From Flavobacterium limnosediminis JC2902 (GTDB lineage: Bacteria > Bacteroidota > Bacteroidia > Flavobacteriales > Flavobacteriaceae): a stretch of 64,000 nt of DNA. The DNA lies in the NCBI RefSeq assembly GCF_000498535.1, contig NZ_AVGG01000002.1, positions 336,922 through 400,921 on the forward strand, written 5' to 3'. Below are positions 39,260 through 47,451 of the stretch, piece after piece. A program made the translations under genes and the position numbers. How positions within the stretch are numbered: the first letter of the stretch is position 1; each line of letters starts with the position of its first letter. The notes under the pieces are model-generated. The model saw only the letters and a program-made list of their open reading frames with translations. It ran no database searches and was not told where the DNA came from.

Positions 39260-39910
39260 CTATATTTTTCTTTTGTTATTTCTTTTAAGTGCCAAGCGGT
39301 ATTCGGCTAAAATAATCTTTACGTCATCGGCCATTTCATTGTGTAGATCGGCCGCAGAAATTGTATTATAGCCTTCTTTATATTCGTGTTCCCCTTTTTT
39401 ATTTTTACCTTTTCTTCCGCGAAGGTTTAAATCTTTGTCGACAATATAAACATTGGGAGTAGCCAGGTTTTCATTCAACTGTCCTACCAGTTTCAGTTTG
39501 GCATAATATGCTTTTATTTCTTCAGGTTTAGCAAAAACAAAATGCCAGTTGGACAAATCGGAGATTCTACCCAATTCAGCCATCATTTCTTTTGCCTGAT
39601 TCTGATTACCGTCCGGAGCCACCATTACCACCTGAAAATCTTTAAACTCTCTGTTTTTATTGTAAATCTTCTGATCCAGATTGAAGGCATTCCCCTTCTC
39701 TTTCAGAATTTCCGAACCGGGAAAACCAAGAATAGTGATTTGATCCTTGAGCTGTACCGGTTTGCCGTCTAAAGAAGTCCATTGTGACAACTCCGGAACA
39801 TTAGGAGTAAGCGTGGGTAATTTAGCGAAATTATTCACGCCGGATGAGAAGAAAAGATAGGCACAAATGGGCAAAGCGAACAAAACCGTGAGAACAATAT
39901 ATTTTTTCAT
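39260..39910 (-). CDS. SCO1-like thioredoxin-fold protein without copper motif
   Basis: 216 aa from the ATG at 39910, which starts a membrane anchor (KKYIVLTVLFALPICAYLFF); a longer frame adds nine residues. The fold follows SCO1 in outline: LKDQITILGFPGSEIL stands where CPTIC would be, VVMVAPDGNQNQAKEMMAEL resembles the middle, and ATPNVYIVDKDLNLRGR ends it. Neither the CxxxC nor the His ligand is present. It lies six bases before SCO1. It is probably a diverged paralogue, perhaps an assembly partner; no function is known to me. Confidence 0.75.
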   Translation of the reverse strand: MKKYIVLTVLFALPICAYLFFSSGVNNFAKLPTLTPNVPELSQWTSLDGKPVQLKDQITILGFPGSEILKEKGNAFNLDQKIYNKNREFKDFQVVMVAPDGNQNQAKEMMAELGRISDLSNWHFVFAKPEEIKAYYAKLKLVGQLNENLATPNVYIVDKDLNLRGRKGKNKKGEHEYKEGYNTISAADLHNEMADDVKIILAEYRLALKRNNKRKI

Positions 39911-39941
39911 GTTAGAATACTGATTACTTGGGTGCAAAAAT

Positions 39942-39966
39942 AAAAAAAGGTACGCAATTGCGTACC
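39942..39966 (-). terminator. Terminator between subunit IV and the SCO1-like gene
   Basis: GGTACGCAATTGCGTACC at 39949-39966 is a perfect palindrome. On the minus strand it is followed by seven T. It marks the end of the subunit III-IV transcript. Confidence 0.85.
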
Positions 39967-39988
39967 CTTTTTATAAGTTAATATGTTC

Positions 39989-40339
39989 TTAAAAAATCCA
40001 TTTATAATGAGATGTTTTAAACACATCAAAAACATAATTACCTTCTACTAGTAAGATGAACACTAAATAGAGAATTAGAAATACTAATGGCCCAACTATC
40101 GACCATCTTAAATTACTTTTTTCACCTTCAAGGTGCATGAAAGCCCACATGATGTAGTAAGCTTTAACAACTGTCAATATGATGAATATCCAGTTTAATA
40201 AATTCATTGACAAAAGATTTGTCATGTATAAGGAATGTGGTTTTTCAATACCTAAGTAAACCTCTACAATTGTTACAAGAGATAGAAGTCCGAAAACCAT
40301 CCAGATTCTTTTCGTATTTGATTCGTGTGCGTGTCCCAT
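39989..40339 (-). CDS. Cytochrome c oxidase subunit IV family protein
   Basis: 116 aa with three membrane helices (IWMVFGLLSLVTIVEVYLG, LLNWIFIILTVVKAYYIMWA, GPLVFLILYLVFILLVEG). The pattern YIMWAFMHLEGE is the CyoD/COX4_pro signature. It begins with MGHAHESNTK, a typical His-rich start. It is a small structural subunit of the terminal oxidase, lying 22 bases after the large subunit III gene. Confidence 0.92.
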   Translation of the reverse strand: MGHAHESNTKRIWMVFGLLSLVTIVEVYLGIEKPHSLYMTNLLSMNLLNWIFIILTVVKAYYIMWAFMHLEGEKSNLRWSIVGPLVFLILYLVFILLVEGNYVFDVFKTSHYKWIF

Positions 40340-40361
40340 GATACTTTCTTAATTATATAAA

Positions 40362-41339
40362 TTACACTAAATAGAAGAATGTAAATACAAACACCCAAAC
40401 TAAATCTACAAAGTGCCAGTACAATCCAACTTTTTCAACCATCTCATAGCTTCTTCTCTTCTCGTAAGTTCCAAGAATCACATTGAAGAAAATCAAAATA
40501 TTGATCACTACCCCTGAGAATACGTGGAATCCGTGGAATCCAGTAATGAAGAAAAAGAAGTTAGCAAACAACTTGTGTCCGTATTCGTTATGTTTCAGGT
40601 TTGCCCCTTCCACAACCATTTTCGCTTCTTTTAAACGCTCTAAAGATTCTTCTCTGGACAAAACAGTTTTCTTTTTGTCTTTGGTTAAATATTCGGAACG
40701 GATTAATATATCCGGATTAGCTTTGAAACCTTCCACCACTTCTTCAACAGAATAAGTTGGAAGCGTCTCTCCACCTTCGAACCAGATTCCTAAATTGGCT
40801 TCTTTCTGAACTCTGTCTTTTGGCAAATGAGCCGCAAAATCAGCCAAAGCCACTCTTTCTCCGCTTTTGTTTACAAACTGAAGAATTGATCCACCTTTAG
40901 TTTCGATGGCTCCGTGAGAACCCTGAATGAAGTTTTTCCACTCCCATGCCTGAGAACCCAAGAAGATAAGACCTCCAACCACGGTTAAAAGCATGTAAAC
41001 CGCAACTTTTGTTTTTTGCAATTTGTGTCCTGCATCTACAGCCAATACCATAGTCACAGAAGAGAAGATTAATATAAACGTCATTAAGGCCACATAGTAC
41101 ATTGGCGCTTCCACACCATGTAAGAACGGAAAGTGCGTAAACACTTCGTCGGCAATTGGCCAGGTTTCTATAAATTTAAATCTTGAAAAACCGTAAGCAG
41201 CAAGGAATCCGGAGAATGTTAAAGCATCTGATACGATAAAAAACCACATCATCATTTTGCCATAACTTGCTCCCATAGGCTCGTTTCCGCCTTCCCAAGT
41301 TTTTCCGTTAGTAGCTGTTGTAGTAACTGTCGCTCCCAT
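40362..41339 (-). CDS. Cytochrome c oxidase subunit III with long soluble insert
   Basis: 325 aa from the ATG at 41339; the longer frame runs back into the neighbouring gene. COX3 helices are clear: GKMMMWFFIVSDALTFSGFL, YYVALMTFILIFSSVTMVLA, VAVYMLLTVVGGLIFLGSQA, and the closing FFFFITGFHGFHVFSGVV and LYWHFVDLVWVFVFTFFYL. About residues 146-254 form a hydrophilic insert (starting after WEWKNFIQGSHG) between two helices, making the protein longer than normal. The second subunit III gene precedes it; the two probably form one complex. Confidence 0.93.
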   Translation of the reverse strand: MGATVTTTATNGKTWEGGNEPMGASYGKMMMWFFIVSDALTFSGFLAAYGFSRFKFIETWPIADEVFTHFPFLHGVEAPMYYVALMTFILIFSSVTMVLAVDAGHKLQKTKVAVYMLLTVVGGLIFLGSQAWEWKNFIQGSHGAIETKGGSILQFVNKSGERVALADFAAHLPKDRVQKEANLGIWFEGGETLPTYSVEEVVEGFKANPDILIRSEYLTKDKKKTVLSREESLERLKEAKMVVEGANLKHNEYGHKLFANFFFFITGFHGFHVFSGVVINILIFFNVILGTYEKRRSYEMVEKVGLYWHFVDLVWVFVFTFFYLV

Positions 41340-41383
41340 TGTAAAGTTATTAGTTAAAAAGTTCCCAAATTTACATTTTTTTT

Positions 41384-41971
41384 CTATTTGTAGAAATAGA
41401 AAAATAAAAACAAGTACAACCACAAGAAATCAAGAAAGTGCCAAAACATCGCACCTAGCTCAATACCAAGGGTTTGAGTAGAATTGTATTTTTGTTTAAA
41501 ATGATTATAAATTATAACCAAAAGCGCCATCAGGCCTCCGAAAAGGTGCGCTAAGTGTACGATCACCACAACATAAAGAAACGAAGTAGTAATTGTGCTT
41601 TCACTTCCCGTAAAAAAATAGCCCGAAGCCACAACCTGACTGAAACCTTCAAATTGCAGATAAACAAAAGCAAGTCCCAATACCAACGTAGCCAAAAGAC
41701 ACATTGTGGTAGCTTTCCTGTCGTCCTTCTGAATTGCTTTTTTGGCCAGATGAAAAGAAAGACTGCTTAACAACATCACAACCGTGCTGGCGATGAATGC
41801 AGAAGGCAATGTAAAATCGTTCAACCAGTCCGGTCGCGATTTACTGATTACATAAGCACTGGTTAATCCGGCAAAAACCATCACAATACTTATCATAGCG
41901 AACCAAAGCAGCATCTTATACGATTTTGCTTTTCTGTCATTGTGTTCCTGAATCGACATTTTCATTTCCAT
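41384..41971 (-). CDS. Cytochrome c oxidase subunit III family protein, short form
   Basis: 195 aa with five membrane helices (MLLWFAMISIVMVFAGLTSA; FIASTVVMLLSSLSFHLA; ATTMCLLATLVLGLAFVYLQ; FLYVVVIVHLAHLFGGLMAL; FWHFLDFLWLYLFLFFYF). VHLAHLFGG and FWHFLDFLWL match the heme-copper oxidase subunit III pattern. It starts one base after the heme o synthase stop. In Flavobacteriia two subunit III genes side by side are a known arrangement. Confidence 0.92.
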   Translation of the reverse strand: MEMKMSIQEHNDRKAKSYKMLLWFAMISIVMVFAGLTSAYVISKSRPDWLNDFTLPSAFIASTVVMLLSSLSFHLAKKAIQKDDRKATTMCLLATLVLGLAFVYLQFEGFSQVVASGYFFTGSESTITTSFLYVVVIVHLAHLFGGLMALLVIIYNHFKQKYNSTQTLGIELGAMFWHFLDFLWLYLFLFFYFYK

Positions 41972-41972
41972 A

Positions 41973-42887
41973 CTATCGTAAAAATTTATCTATAACATAA
42001 ACCACTTGTAACAAAGAAATATAGGAAACACTCACCAACATAAGCTTTCTGGCGGCTTTCTCATCCATTTCCTTATATAATTTCACTGCAAAGTAGAGCA
42101 TCCATACTCCCAGAAGCAATACTATTCCCGCAGCAATATAACTCAATTTCAATTCCCCTGTAAAACCGGACACCGGAAGCAATGACGCTATAATCAGCCA
42201 GACGGTATACAGAATGGTCTGTAAAGCGGTCTTCTTATCCTGTTTCCCCGTAGGCAACATAAAGAAACCGGCTTTTTCATAATCCTTGTACAAAAACCAG
42301 CCGATAGCCCAAAAATGAGGAAACTGCCAGAAAAACTGAATCAGAAACAAAGTTCCGGCTTCGATTCCGAAATTATTGGTTGCCGCAACCCAGCCCAACA
42401 TAAAAGGAATGGCTCCGGGAAAAGCCCCAACAAACACAGAAAGTGGCGTTATGGTTTTTAAAGGTGTATAAACACTGGTGTAAAGAAAAATCGAGATTGC
42501 ACCAAACATGGCCGTTTTCGGGTTGATGCTGTACAAAATCGCCAATCCGGCAATCGTTAAGACAGATCCAAGTATAAACGCATTTTGTTTGGAAGTCCTT
42601 CCCGAAGGCAATGGTCGGTTTTTAGTTCTGTCCATCAACGCGTCCAGATCTTTTTCGATGATCTGATTGAACACATTGGAAGCGCCCACCATACAATAAC
42701 CTCCAATTCCAAGCAGAATGAAAGTCAGCCAGGAAAACGGAAAATCGTCAGAAACCCCTAGAAGGTATCCCACAATAGATGAAAAAACCACACTGACAGC
42801 CAATCCGGCTTTTGTGATTTCTTTAAAATCAGTAAGCAATGAGGTTAGTGTTAACGGTTTTCTCGAAGTATCCAATGCAGTTTTCAT
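41973..42887 (-). CDS. ctaB: Protoheme IX farnesyltransferase (heme o synthase)
   Basis: 304 aa. UbiA-type prenyltransferase with about eight or nine membrane helices. The first Asp-rich motif is in NVFNQIIEKDLDALMDRTKN, followed by RPLPSG, exactly the heme o synthase signature. The second motif region is IGWFLYKDYEKAGFFMLP. It attaches a farnesyl group to heme b for cytochrome oxidase, in the inner membrane. It is first in the oxidase gene run. Also called cyoE. Confidence 0.97.
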   Translation of the reverse strand: MKTALDTSRKPLTLTSLLTDFKEITKAGLAVSVVFSSIVGYLLGVSDDFPFSWLTFILLGIGGYCMVGASNVFNQIIEKDLDALMDRTKNRPLPSGRTSKQNAFILGSVLTIAGLAILYSINPKTAMFGAISIFLYTSVYTPLKTITPLSVFVGAFPGAIPFMLGWVAATNNFGIEAGTLFLIQFFWQFPHFWAIGWFLYKDYEKAGFFMLPTGKQDKKTALQTILYTVWLIIASLLPVSGFTGELKLSYIAAGIVLLLGVWMLYFAVKLYKEMDEKAARKLMLVSVSYISLLQVVYVIDKFLR

Positions 42888-42978
42888 TTAAGCCCCTTAA
42901 AAGGTGCGCAAATATACTTCAAAATTTATATTTCTCAATAGCAATACCTTAAAATCAGGTTTCAAAACAAGTTTTAAC

Positions 42979-43008
42979 AAAAAAGGCAAACTTTACAGCC
43001 TGCCTTTT
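42979..43008 (-). terminator. Terminator after the SRPBCC gene
   Basis: AAAAGGCA (42981-42988) pairs with TGCCTTTT (43001-43008). On the minus strand the stem is followed by a T run, just after the stop of the SRPBCC gene. Confidence 0.7.
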
Positions 43009-43011
43009 GTT

Positions 43012-43551
43012 TTATTTTTCCATAATGGTTTTCAAATCCTTCAACCCTGTATCCATAGCTCCTCCTATTTCCTTATCCATATCAACAGTCAGCAGGAATA
43101 AATTCATCGGAAAATCCATATGTCCGCTGAAACCCCATTTTACTTTTGTTTGGGTTGGAGATATGGCTTCAGTAACAAAATAAGCATCATCCTCGGCTTC
43201 AAAAGGTTCTTTGAAACGCAATTTCAAATCGATTCGTTCCCCTTCCGTAATCTTTATGATTTCCTGTTCTCCCTTACCTACCTCTTTATTATCACTGTCC
43301 CAAGCATAAACGAATCCTACTTCACCATCATTCCCTTTGTATTCTTTTTTGGAGTTCGGATCTTTTTTATTCCAAACACTGAAATTGTCCTGATTTTTGA
43401 CCATTTTCACATACTCAAAAACTTCCGCTTCCGGCTTGTTGATGACAATTTCCCGCTCAATCGCGTAGTCTTTTTTCGCAAACAGCCCTACGATGAGCAA
43501 AATCGCAATGATTGCAACAACAAATAACAGTACTTTTTTCAAGATTCCCAT
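43012..43551 (-). CDS. SRPBCC family (polyketide cyclase/START-like) protein
   Basis: 179 aa. An N-terminal hydrophobic segment (KKVLLFVVAIIAILLIVGLF) anchors it to the membrane. The START-like domain follows: YAIEREIVINKPEAEVFEYV opens it, VKMVKNQDNFSVWNKKDPN and VYAWDSDNKEVGKGEQEI lie in the middle, and a long C-terminal helix closes it (GAMDTGLKDLKTIMEK). Such domains bind hydrophobic ligands; the ligand is unknown. It has its own terminator and lies alone between ctaB and remB. Confidence 0.88.
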   Translation of the reverse strand: MGILKKVLLFVVAIIAILLIVGLFAKKDYAIEREIVINKPEAEVFEYVKMVKNQDNFSVWNKKDPNSKKEYKGNDGEVGFVYAWDSDNKEVGKGEQEIIKITEGERIDLKLRFKEPFEAEDDAYFVTEAISPTQTKVKWGFSGHMDFPMNLFLLTVDMDKEIGGAMDTGLKDLKTIMEK

Positions 43552-43596
43552 ACACTTATTTTTAACAGTTAATCATTAAATGTACGAAAAAAAATA

Positions 43597-45780
43597 CTAA
43601 TAATCATAATACCAGTTAAACAGATCGGAACGAAGCCCTATCGAAAACCAGGTTGTACTTGAACGGGTTATGTTTAAAGTTTCAGATTTAACTTCTGTCG
43701 TCGGGTCAAAATTTCTATAAATCAGATTACCAAAAATTTTCAGGTTCATCGACGGATTGACCACATAGCCCGCCTGCAAATCGGCAATCAGAATATTGGT
43801 TTTATTTCCCTGACCTACTTTTACGCCCGTATCTGCATAACGCTCCTCTTCATAATCGCGATAGATATCCCCTCCGTAATTGGAATGATCAATTTTAGCT
43901 GCACCCGGAGCCGGTTTTTCAAAATCAAAGCCTTTCACTCCGTAAGTCAGTTTCGTATTAGCAAACCATCTTCCTTTATAATATCGTCCGATAAGCGCAA
44001 ATTCATAGAAATTAGCTCCCCACGCATGCCCCATACTTTGGTTGTTGTGTGCGTAATTAGTGATAATCCGGCTATGAGAATACACATAAGGACGCACATG
44101 ATTGTATTCCGCCTGAAGCAATAAATTCTTAATCTTGAAAGCATCGTAATATTTCGCTCCCAACTGATAGGCATATTTATTCTTCCAACTCTGTTCGCCA
44201 CCAAACATATCGCCTGTTGAAAATTCGTCCACCAAAAACTGTCCGTACAGATTCACCTGACTGTTCCATTTATACTTTGAAGCAAATCCTAAGGCAGCAT
44301 TCCCACTCTTTGAAGAAGATGAAAATTCAACGGAACGGAAGAAGACAATCGGATTAATGAAACTCATATCATAACCACGGTTGTTAGTATTGGTCCAAAC
44401 CACCGATTCAAAGAAACCGATATTCAAACGCTTGGACACGTTCCAACTCAGATAGTGATTTGCCATATACTTGGTCGCGTACGTTCCATCGACGGTAACA
44501 TCTTCACCTGTAGAAGCATCTTTACCTCTAACATCTTTCAACCACATATAGGTATTCGTATATTTAATTTTCCAAAATGTGGTATTGAGTTTAAAATATG
44601 GATATGGACTTGCCGCATCACTGGTAAAAAGAGAACGGTATCCGTCACCGATGAAATTTCTGCCGTACCCTAACTGAAGATTAATGAATTTGGCAGGCGC
44701 AAACATCAGATTAGCATCTGCGGAAGGAAAATCATAAGCATCTTCCTTAAATCTTTTTGCGATACCGATTCCCGGAACGATTGCCGGATTTCCTCCCGAA
44801 GGCTTTATCGATTCGGCATACTGATTATAGTAATCCGCGAATCGTCCCTGACTTTCGTAAATGGATGTGGTAAAAAACAATTGTTCACCAAGACCTCCCT
44901 GAATATGTATTCCTCGCGTATTCACAAAGGTATGGTCAATGGTTTCACTGCTGAAATCTTTCCCTAAACGAAAATCAAATATCGGGTTCACGGTAAACCA
45001 GTAGTACTCCCCCTGAAGGGCCACCAAATGCTCGTTCCATAATTTCCGACCGAACCATGTGTCCCTTTTCTGCATGCTTTGCTTATAAATTCCGTCCAGG
45101 TCCTTATATTTTGAAACTTCCGCATAGGTATAAGGTTTTGAAGCCGTGTGATTATTGGTGCCGACCTGATTCAGAGGAGCGTCAAATTCACCGTAATTGG
45201 CATGCGAAAACGGGATATTTAAAGCACTTTTAAACTGAGGATTATCGAATTTCTTATAAGTATGAGCAACACTTGCATATTCCTTAGATTCCGATTTCGG
45301 ATCGATAACAGTCTTTCTCTTATCCTGCTCCAGAATCGCCTGAGTCCCATACACAGCAGGCTTTACCAAAGGGATGGCGATTTTCATCGAATATTTTGAA
45401 TAAATCGGTTTTCCCGCATATTTGGAAGGCTCAACTTTAGGCAATTGCGAAAAAACACGCTTAGTTTCCTCAACCAATTCCGGAAAAGCGGCATCCGTAT
45501 AAAGCACTTTGAAGGTTCCCGTAGTATCCACTTCAAAAAGTGCAATCACATTGCCTTTGAAATTTTGATCCGTAACAACTTGCGGCACTTTGAAATTGGC
45601 GTACACAAAATTCTGCAACTGATTATAAAAACACGCTTCCTGTTGGCTGACGATAGTTGCTTTACATTCCGGAAAAACAGGAAATTGTTCCTTGGAATTG
45701 ATTTGGGCGGTAATAAATTGACTGAAGCCGAAGAAAAAAAGTAACGGTATTAAATATTTCATTTGTTTTTTTAATTGCAT
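43597..45780 (-). CDS. remB: Gliding motility protein RemB
   Basis: 727 aa. The signal peptide is KYLIPLLFFFGFSQFITAQ; an ATG at 45762 is an equally good start. The N-terminal part (EQFPVFPECKATIVSQQEAC, IYSKYSMKIAIPL) is a short TonB-like C-terminal-type domain. From about residue 200 the protein is a capsule-assembly-like outer membrane barrel (NEHLVALQGEYYWFTVNP and on), ending in Tyr (FNWYYDY). F. johnsoniae RemB has this layout and is needed for normal gliding. The assignment is by recognition, not search. It stands alone in its own transcript. Confidence 0.85.
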   Translation of the reverse strand: MQLKKQMKYLIPLLFFFGFSQFITAQINSKEQFPVFPECKATIVSQQEACFYNQLQNFVYANFKVPQVVTDQNFKGNVIALFEVDTTGTFKVLYTDAAFPELVEETKRVFSQLPKVEPSKYAGKPIYSKYSMKIAIPLVKPAVYGTQAILEQDKRKTVIDPKSESKEYASVAHTYKKFDNPQFKSALNIPFSHANYGEFDAPLNQVGTNNHTASKPYTYAEVSKYKDLDGIYKQSMQKRDTWFGRKLWNEHLVALQGEYYWFTVNPIFDFRLGKDFSSETIDHTFVNTRGIHIQGGLGEQLFFTTSIYESQGRFADYYNQYAESIKPSGGNPAIVPGIGIAKRFKEDAYDFPSADANLMFAPAKFINLQLGYGRNFIGDGYRSLFTSDAASPYPYFKLNTTFWKIKYTNTYMWLKDVRGKDASTGEDVTVDGTYATKYMANHYLSWNVSKRLNIGFFESVVWTNTNNRGYDMSFINPIVFFRSVEFSSSSKSGNAALGFASKYKWNSQVNLYGQFLVDEFSTGDMFGGEQSWKNKYAYQLGAKYYDAFKIKNLLLQAEYNHVRPYVYSHSRIITNYAHNNQSMGHAWGANFYEFALIGRYYKGRWFANTKLTYGVKGFDFEKPAPGAAKIDHSNYGGDIYRDYEEERYADTGVKVGQGNKTNILIADLQAGYVVNPSMNLKIFGNLIYRNFDPTTEVKSETLNITRSSTTWFSIGLRSDLFNWYYDY

Positions 45781-45839
45781 TTTATCAGATAATGTAACGC
45801 TTATTGCCGCAAAACAATTTAAGGGCAGGTCACTCGAAT

Positions 45840-46583
45840 TCAGTAATCACTTTCGGATTTTTGTCCTGAAACTATGGCTTTCGCCGAAGAAGTCCCGATT
45901 CGTTTCACGCCAAGGGAAATCATTTCCAAAGCTTCTTCGTAAGTACGGACACCTCCTGCGGCTTTCACCGATAATGGAAACGCATTCTCAATCATTAATT
46001 TTACTTTCGGTACCGTTGCTCCATTGGGCAGTCCCTTTTTGGCTTCAAAAAAACCAGTGGAAGATTTTACGAATACCTGAGCGTACTGTTCTTCTTTAAA
46101 ATTGGCAATGACAACATTTTTTATCAACGCCGTTAACTGCACAATCTCATGATCGTTCAATGCAGCCACTTCAATTATCCACTTCACAACTTTGTTATGA
46201 GAAAGGCCCAATCGCGTACCTTCCAGTACTTGCTTCTTTACCACATCGGTTTCACCTCTTTTGAATGCCTCATAATCCACGACGTAATCCAGGTCATCCG
46301 CACCATTCTTTATGGCAATGACTGCTTCCTTAAGCTTTTCATCCAGCAAACCGTTTCCTTTCGGGAAATCAATAACGGTTCCGACAGCAACTTTTGAATT
46401 TGCCGCCGACACCATTTCATTTGCAAGGGCGACCATTTCAGGACGCACCATTATCAGTTTAAATTTTTCATCGATGGCTTCCTGAATAAAACCCTTCACC
46501 ACTTCAAGATTTTGAGCTTTTGTCAAACCAGCCTGAGAGGCTGTTTTCAAGTAGGTTGAATCCAAATAGTGTCTTATATCCAT
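45840..46583 (-). CDS. deoC: Deoxyribose-phosphate aldolase
   Basis: 247 aa from the ATG at 46583; a longer frame overlaps the upstream terminator. DeoC splits 2-deoxyribose 5-phosphate into glyceraldehyde 3-phosphate and acetaldehyde. The Schiff-base Lys is in VFVKSSTGFFEAKKG, the second active Lys in LSVKAAGGVRTYEEAL, and the Asp pair in GADDLDYVVDY. The opening motif is LDSTYLKT, where many DeoC have IDHTLLK, so His is replaced by Ser. This is cytosolic nucleoside salvage. A terminator isolates it from VanZ. Confidence 0.96.
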   Translation of the reverse strand: MDIRHYLDSTYLKTASQAGLTKAQNLEVVKGFIQEAIDEKFKLIMVRPEMVALANEMVSAANSKVAVGTVIDFPKGNGLLDEKLKEAVIAIKNGADDLDYVVDYEAFKRGETDVVKKQVLEGTRLGLSHNKVVKWIIEVAALNDHEIVQLTALIKNVVIANFKEEQYAQVFVKSSTGFFEAKKGLPNGATVPKVKLMIENAFPLSVKAAGGVRTYEEALEMISLGVKRIGTSSAKAIVSGQKSESDY

Positions 46584-46593
46584 GCGATAAAAA

Positions 46594-46617
46594 TAAAAAA
46601 ATCCCACCGAAGTGGGA
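46594..46617 (-). terminator. Terminator after the VanZ gene
   Basis: TCCCAC (46602-46607), tetraloop CGAA and GTGGGA (46612-46617). On the minus strand seven T follow. It ends the gcvH-VanZ transcript before deoC. Confidence 0.85.
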
Positions 46618-46630
46618 GATTTATTCTGTA

Positions 46631-47020
46631 CTATTTTTTTGAAGCACTGTTCTTTGCGGATTTCGTCATAAAAAGCAAAACCAGAATCCCGACTAAACTG
46701 CCGGAGACATTGGCAATAACATCATAAACATCCGCTTTTCTGGAAGCAGTAAAGAGTTCCTGACCAATTTCAATGATTCCGCCATACAAAAAGGAAGAAC
46801 CAAGAATGAAAAAAGCCTTTTGTCCGAAGGACCATTTAGGCAGTTCTTTCGTGAGAAACAAAAACCACAACAGGGTGAAGACAAAATAAAAAAAGAAATG
46901 TATCGTTTTGTCTTTACCAAAAACCGTCACTTTGGGAACTTCGTTCACACTGACAAGACAGGCCACGGCAATCGCCAACGTCCAGAGAACCGCTAAGAAA
47001 AATCTTCGCTTATGCTCCAA
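46631..47020 (-). CDS. VanZ-like family membrane protein
   Basis: 129 aa with four membrane helices. [20 protein letters not shown] opens it, [19 protein letters not shown] holds the D-K-h-x-H-F motif of VanZ proteins, and [20 protein letters not shown] with its G-x-x-x-E-x-x-Q and A-D-x-x-D pattern is the core of the family. The role is unknown; VanZ of enterococci gives mild teicoplanin resistance, but chromosomal relatives like this need not. It overlaps gcvH by 11 bases. Confidence 0.9.
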   Translation of the reverse strand: MEHKRRFFLAVLWTLAIAVACLVSVNEVPKVTVFGKDKTIHFFFYFVFTLLWFLFLTKELPKWSFGQKAFFILGSSFLYGGIIEIGQELFTASRKADVYDVIANVSGSLVGILVLLFMTKSAKNSASKK

Positions 47021-47390
47021 TTAGCTCTTTGTATTCTTCGCTGGATAACAATGAATCGATTTCAGAAGCATCTGAAAGTTTCACTTTCACCATCCATCCT
47101 GCTCCGTAAGCATCTGAATTTACAGCCTCCGGAGTAGTTTCCAGCTCTTCATTGAACTCGATAATTTCACCTGAAAGAGGTAAAAACAAATCAGAAACTG
47201 TTTTAACAGCTTCAACAGTTCCGAAAACTTCATCTTTTGCTAAAGTCTGGTCTAACGTTTCAACTTCAACATAAACAATGTCTCCAAGTTCTTTTTGTGC
47301 GAAATCTGTAATTCCCACAGTCGCGATATCGCCATCAATGCTTACCCATTCATGGTCTTTTGTGTACTTTAAATTAGCTGGTATGTTCAT
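47010..47390 (-). CDS. gcvH: Glycine cleavage system H protein
   Basis: 126 aa, normal length. GcvH carries the lipoyl arm that shuttles the aminomethyl group in glycine cleavage. The lipoylated Lys is in [20 protein letters not shown]; the fold opens [20 protein letters not shown], as in E. coli. Start ATG, with a TACATTTG promoter element 20 bases upstream. VanZ overlaps downstream; the other gcv genes are not in this window. Confidence 0.98.
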   Translation of the reverse strand: MNIPANLKYTKDHEWVSIDGDIATVGITDFAQKELGDIVYVEVETLDQTLAKDEVFGTVEAVKTVSDLFLPLSGEIIEFNEELETTPEAVNSDAYGAGWMVKVKLSDASEIDSLLSSEEYKELIGA

Positions 47391-47409
47391 TGTGTTTATT
47401 TTTATTCGA

Positions 47410-47417
47410 CAAATGTA
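47410..47417 (-). promoter_or_regulatory. Promoter -7 element of gcvH
   Basis: TACATTTG on the minus strand, an exact TAnnTTTG match, between sprA and gcvH. The -33 element is unclear. Confidence 0.5.
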
Positions 47418-47451
47418 TATTTATTCGGGTTAACAATAAAATGTTTTTAGT

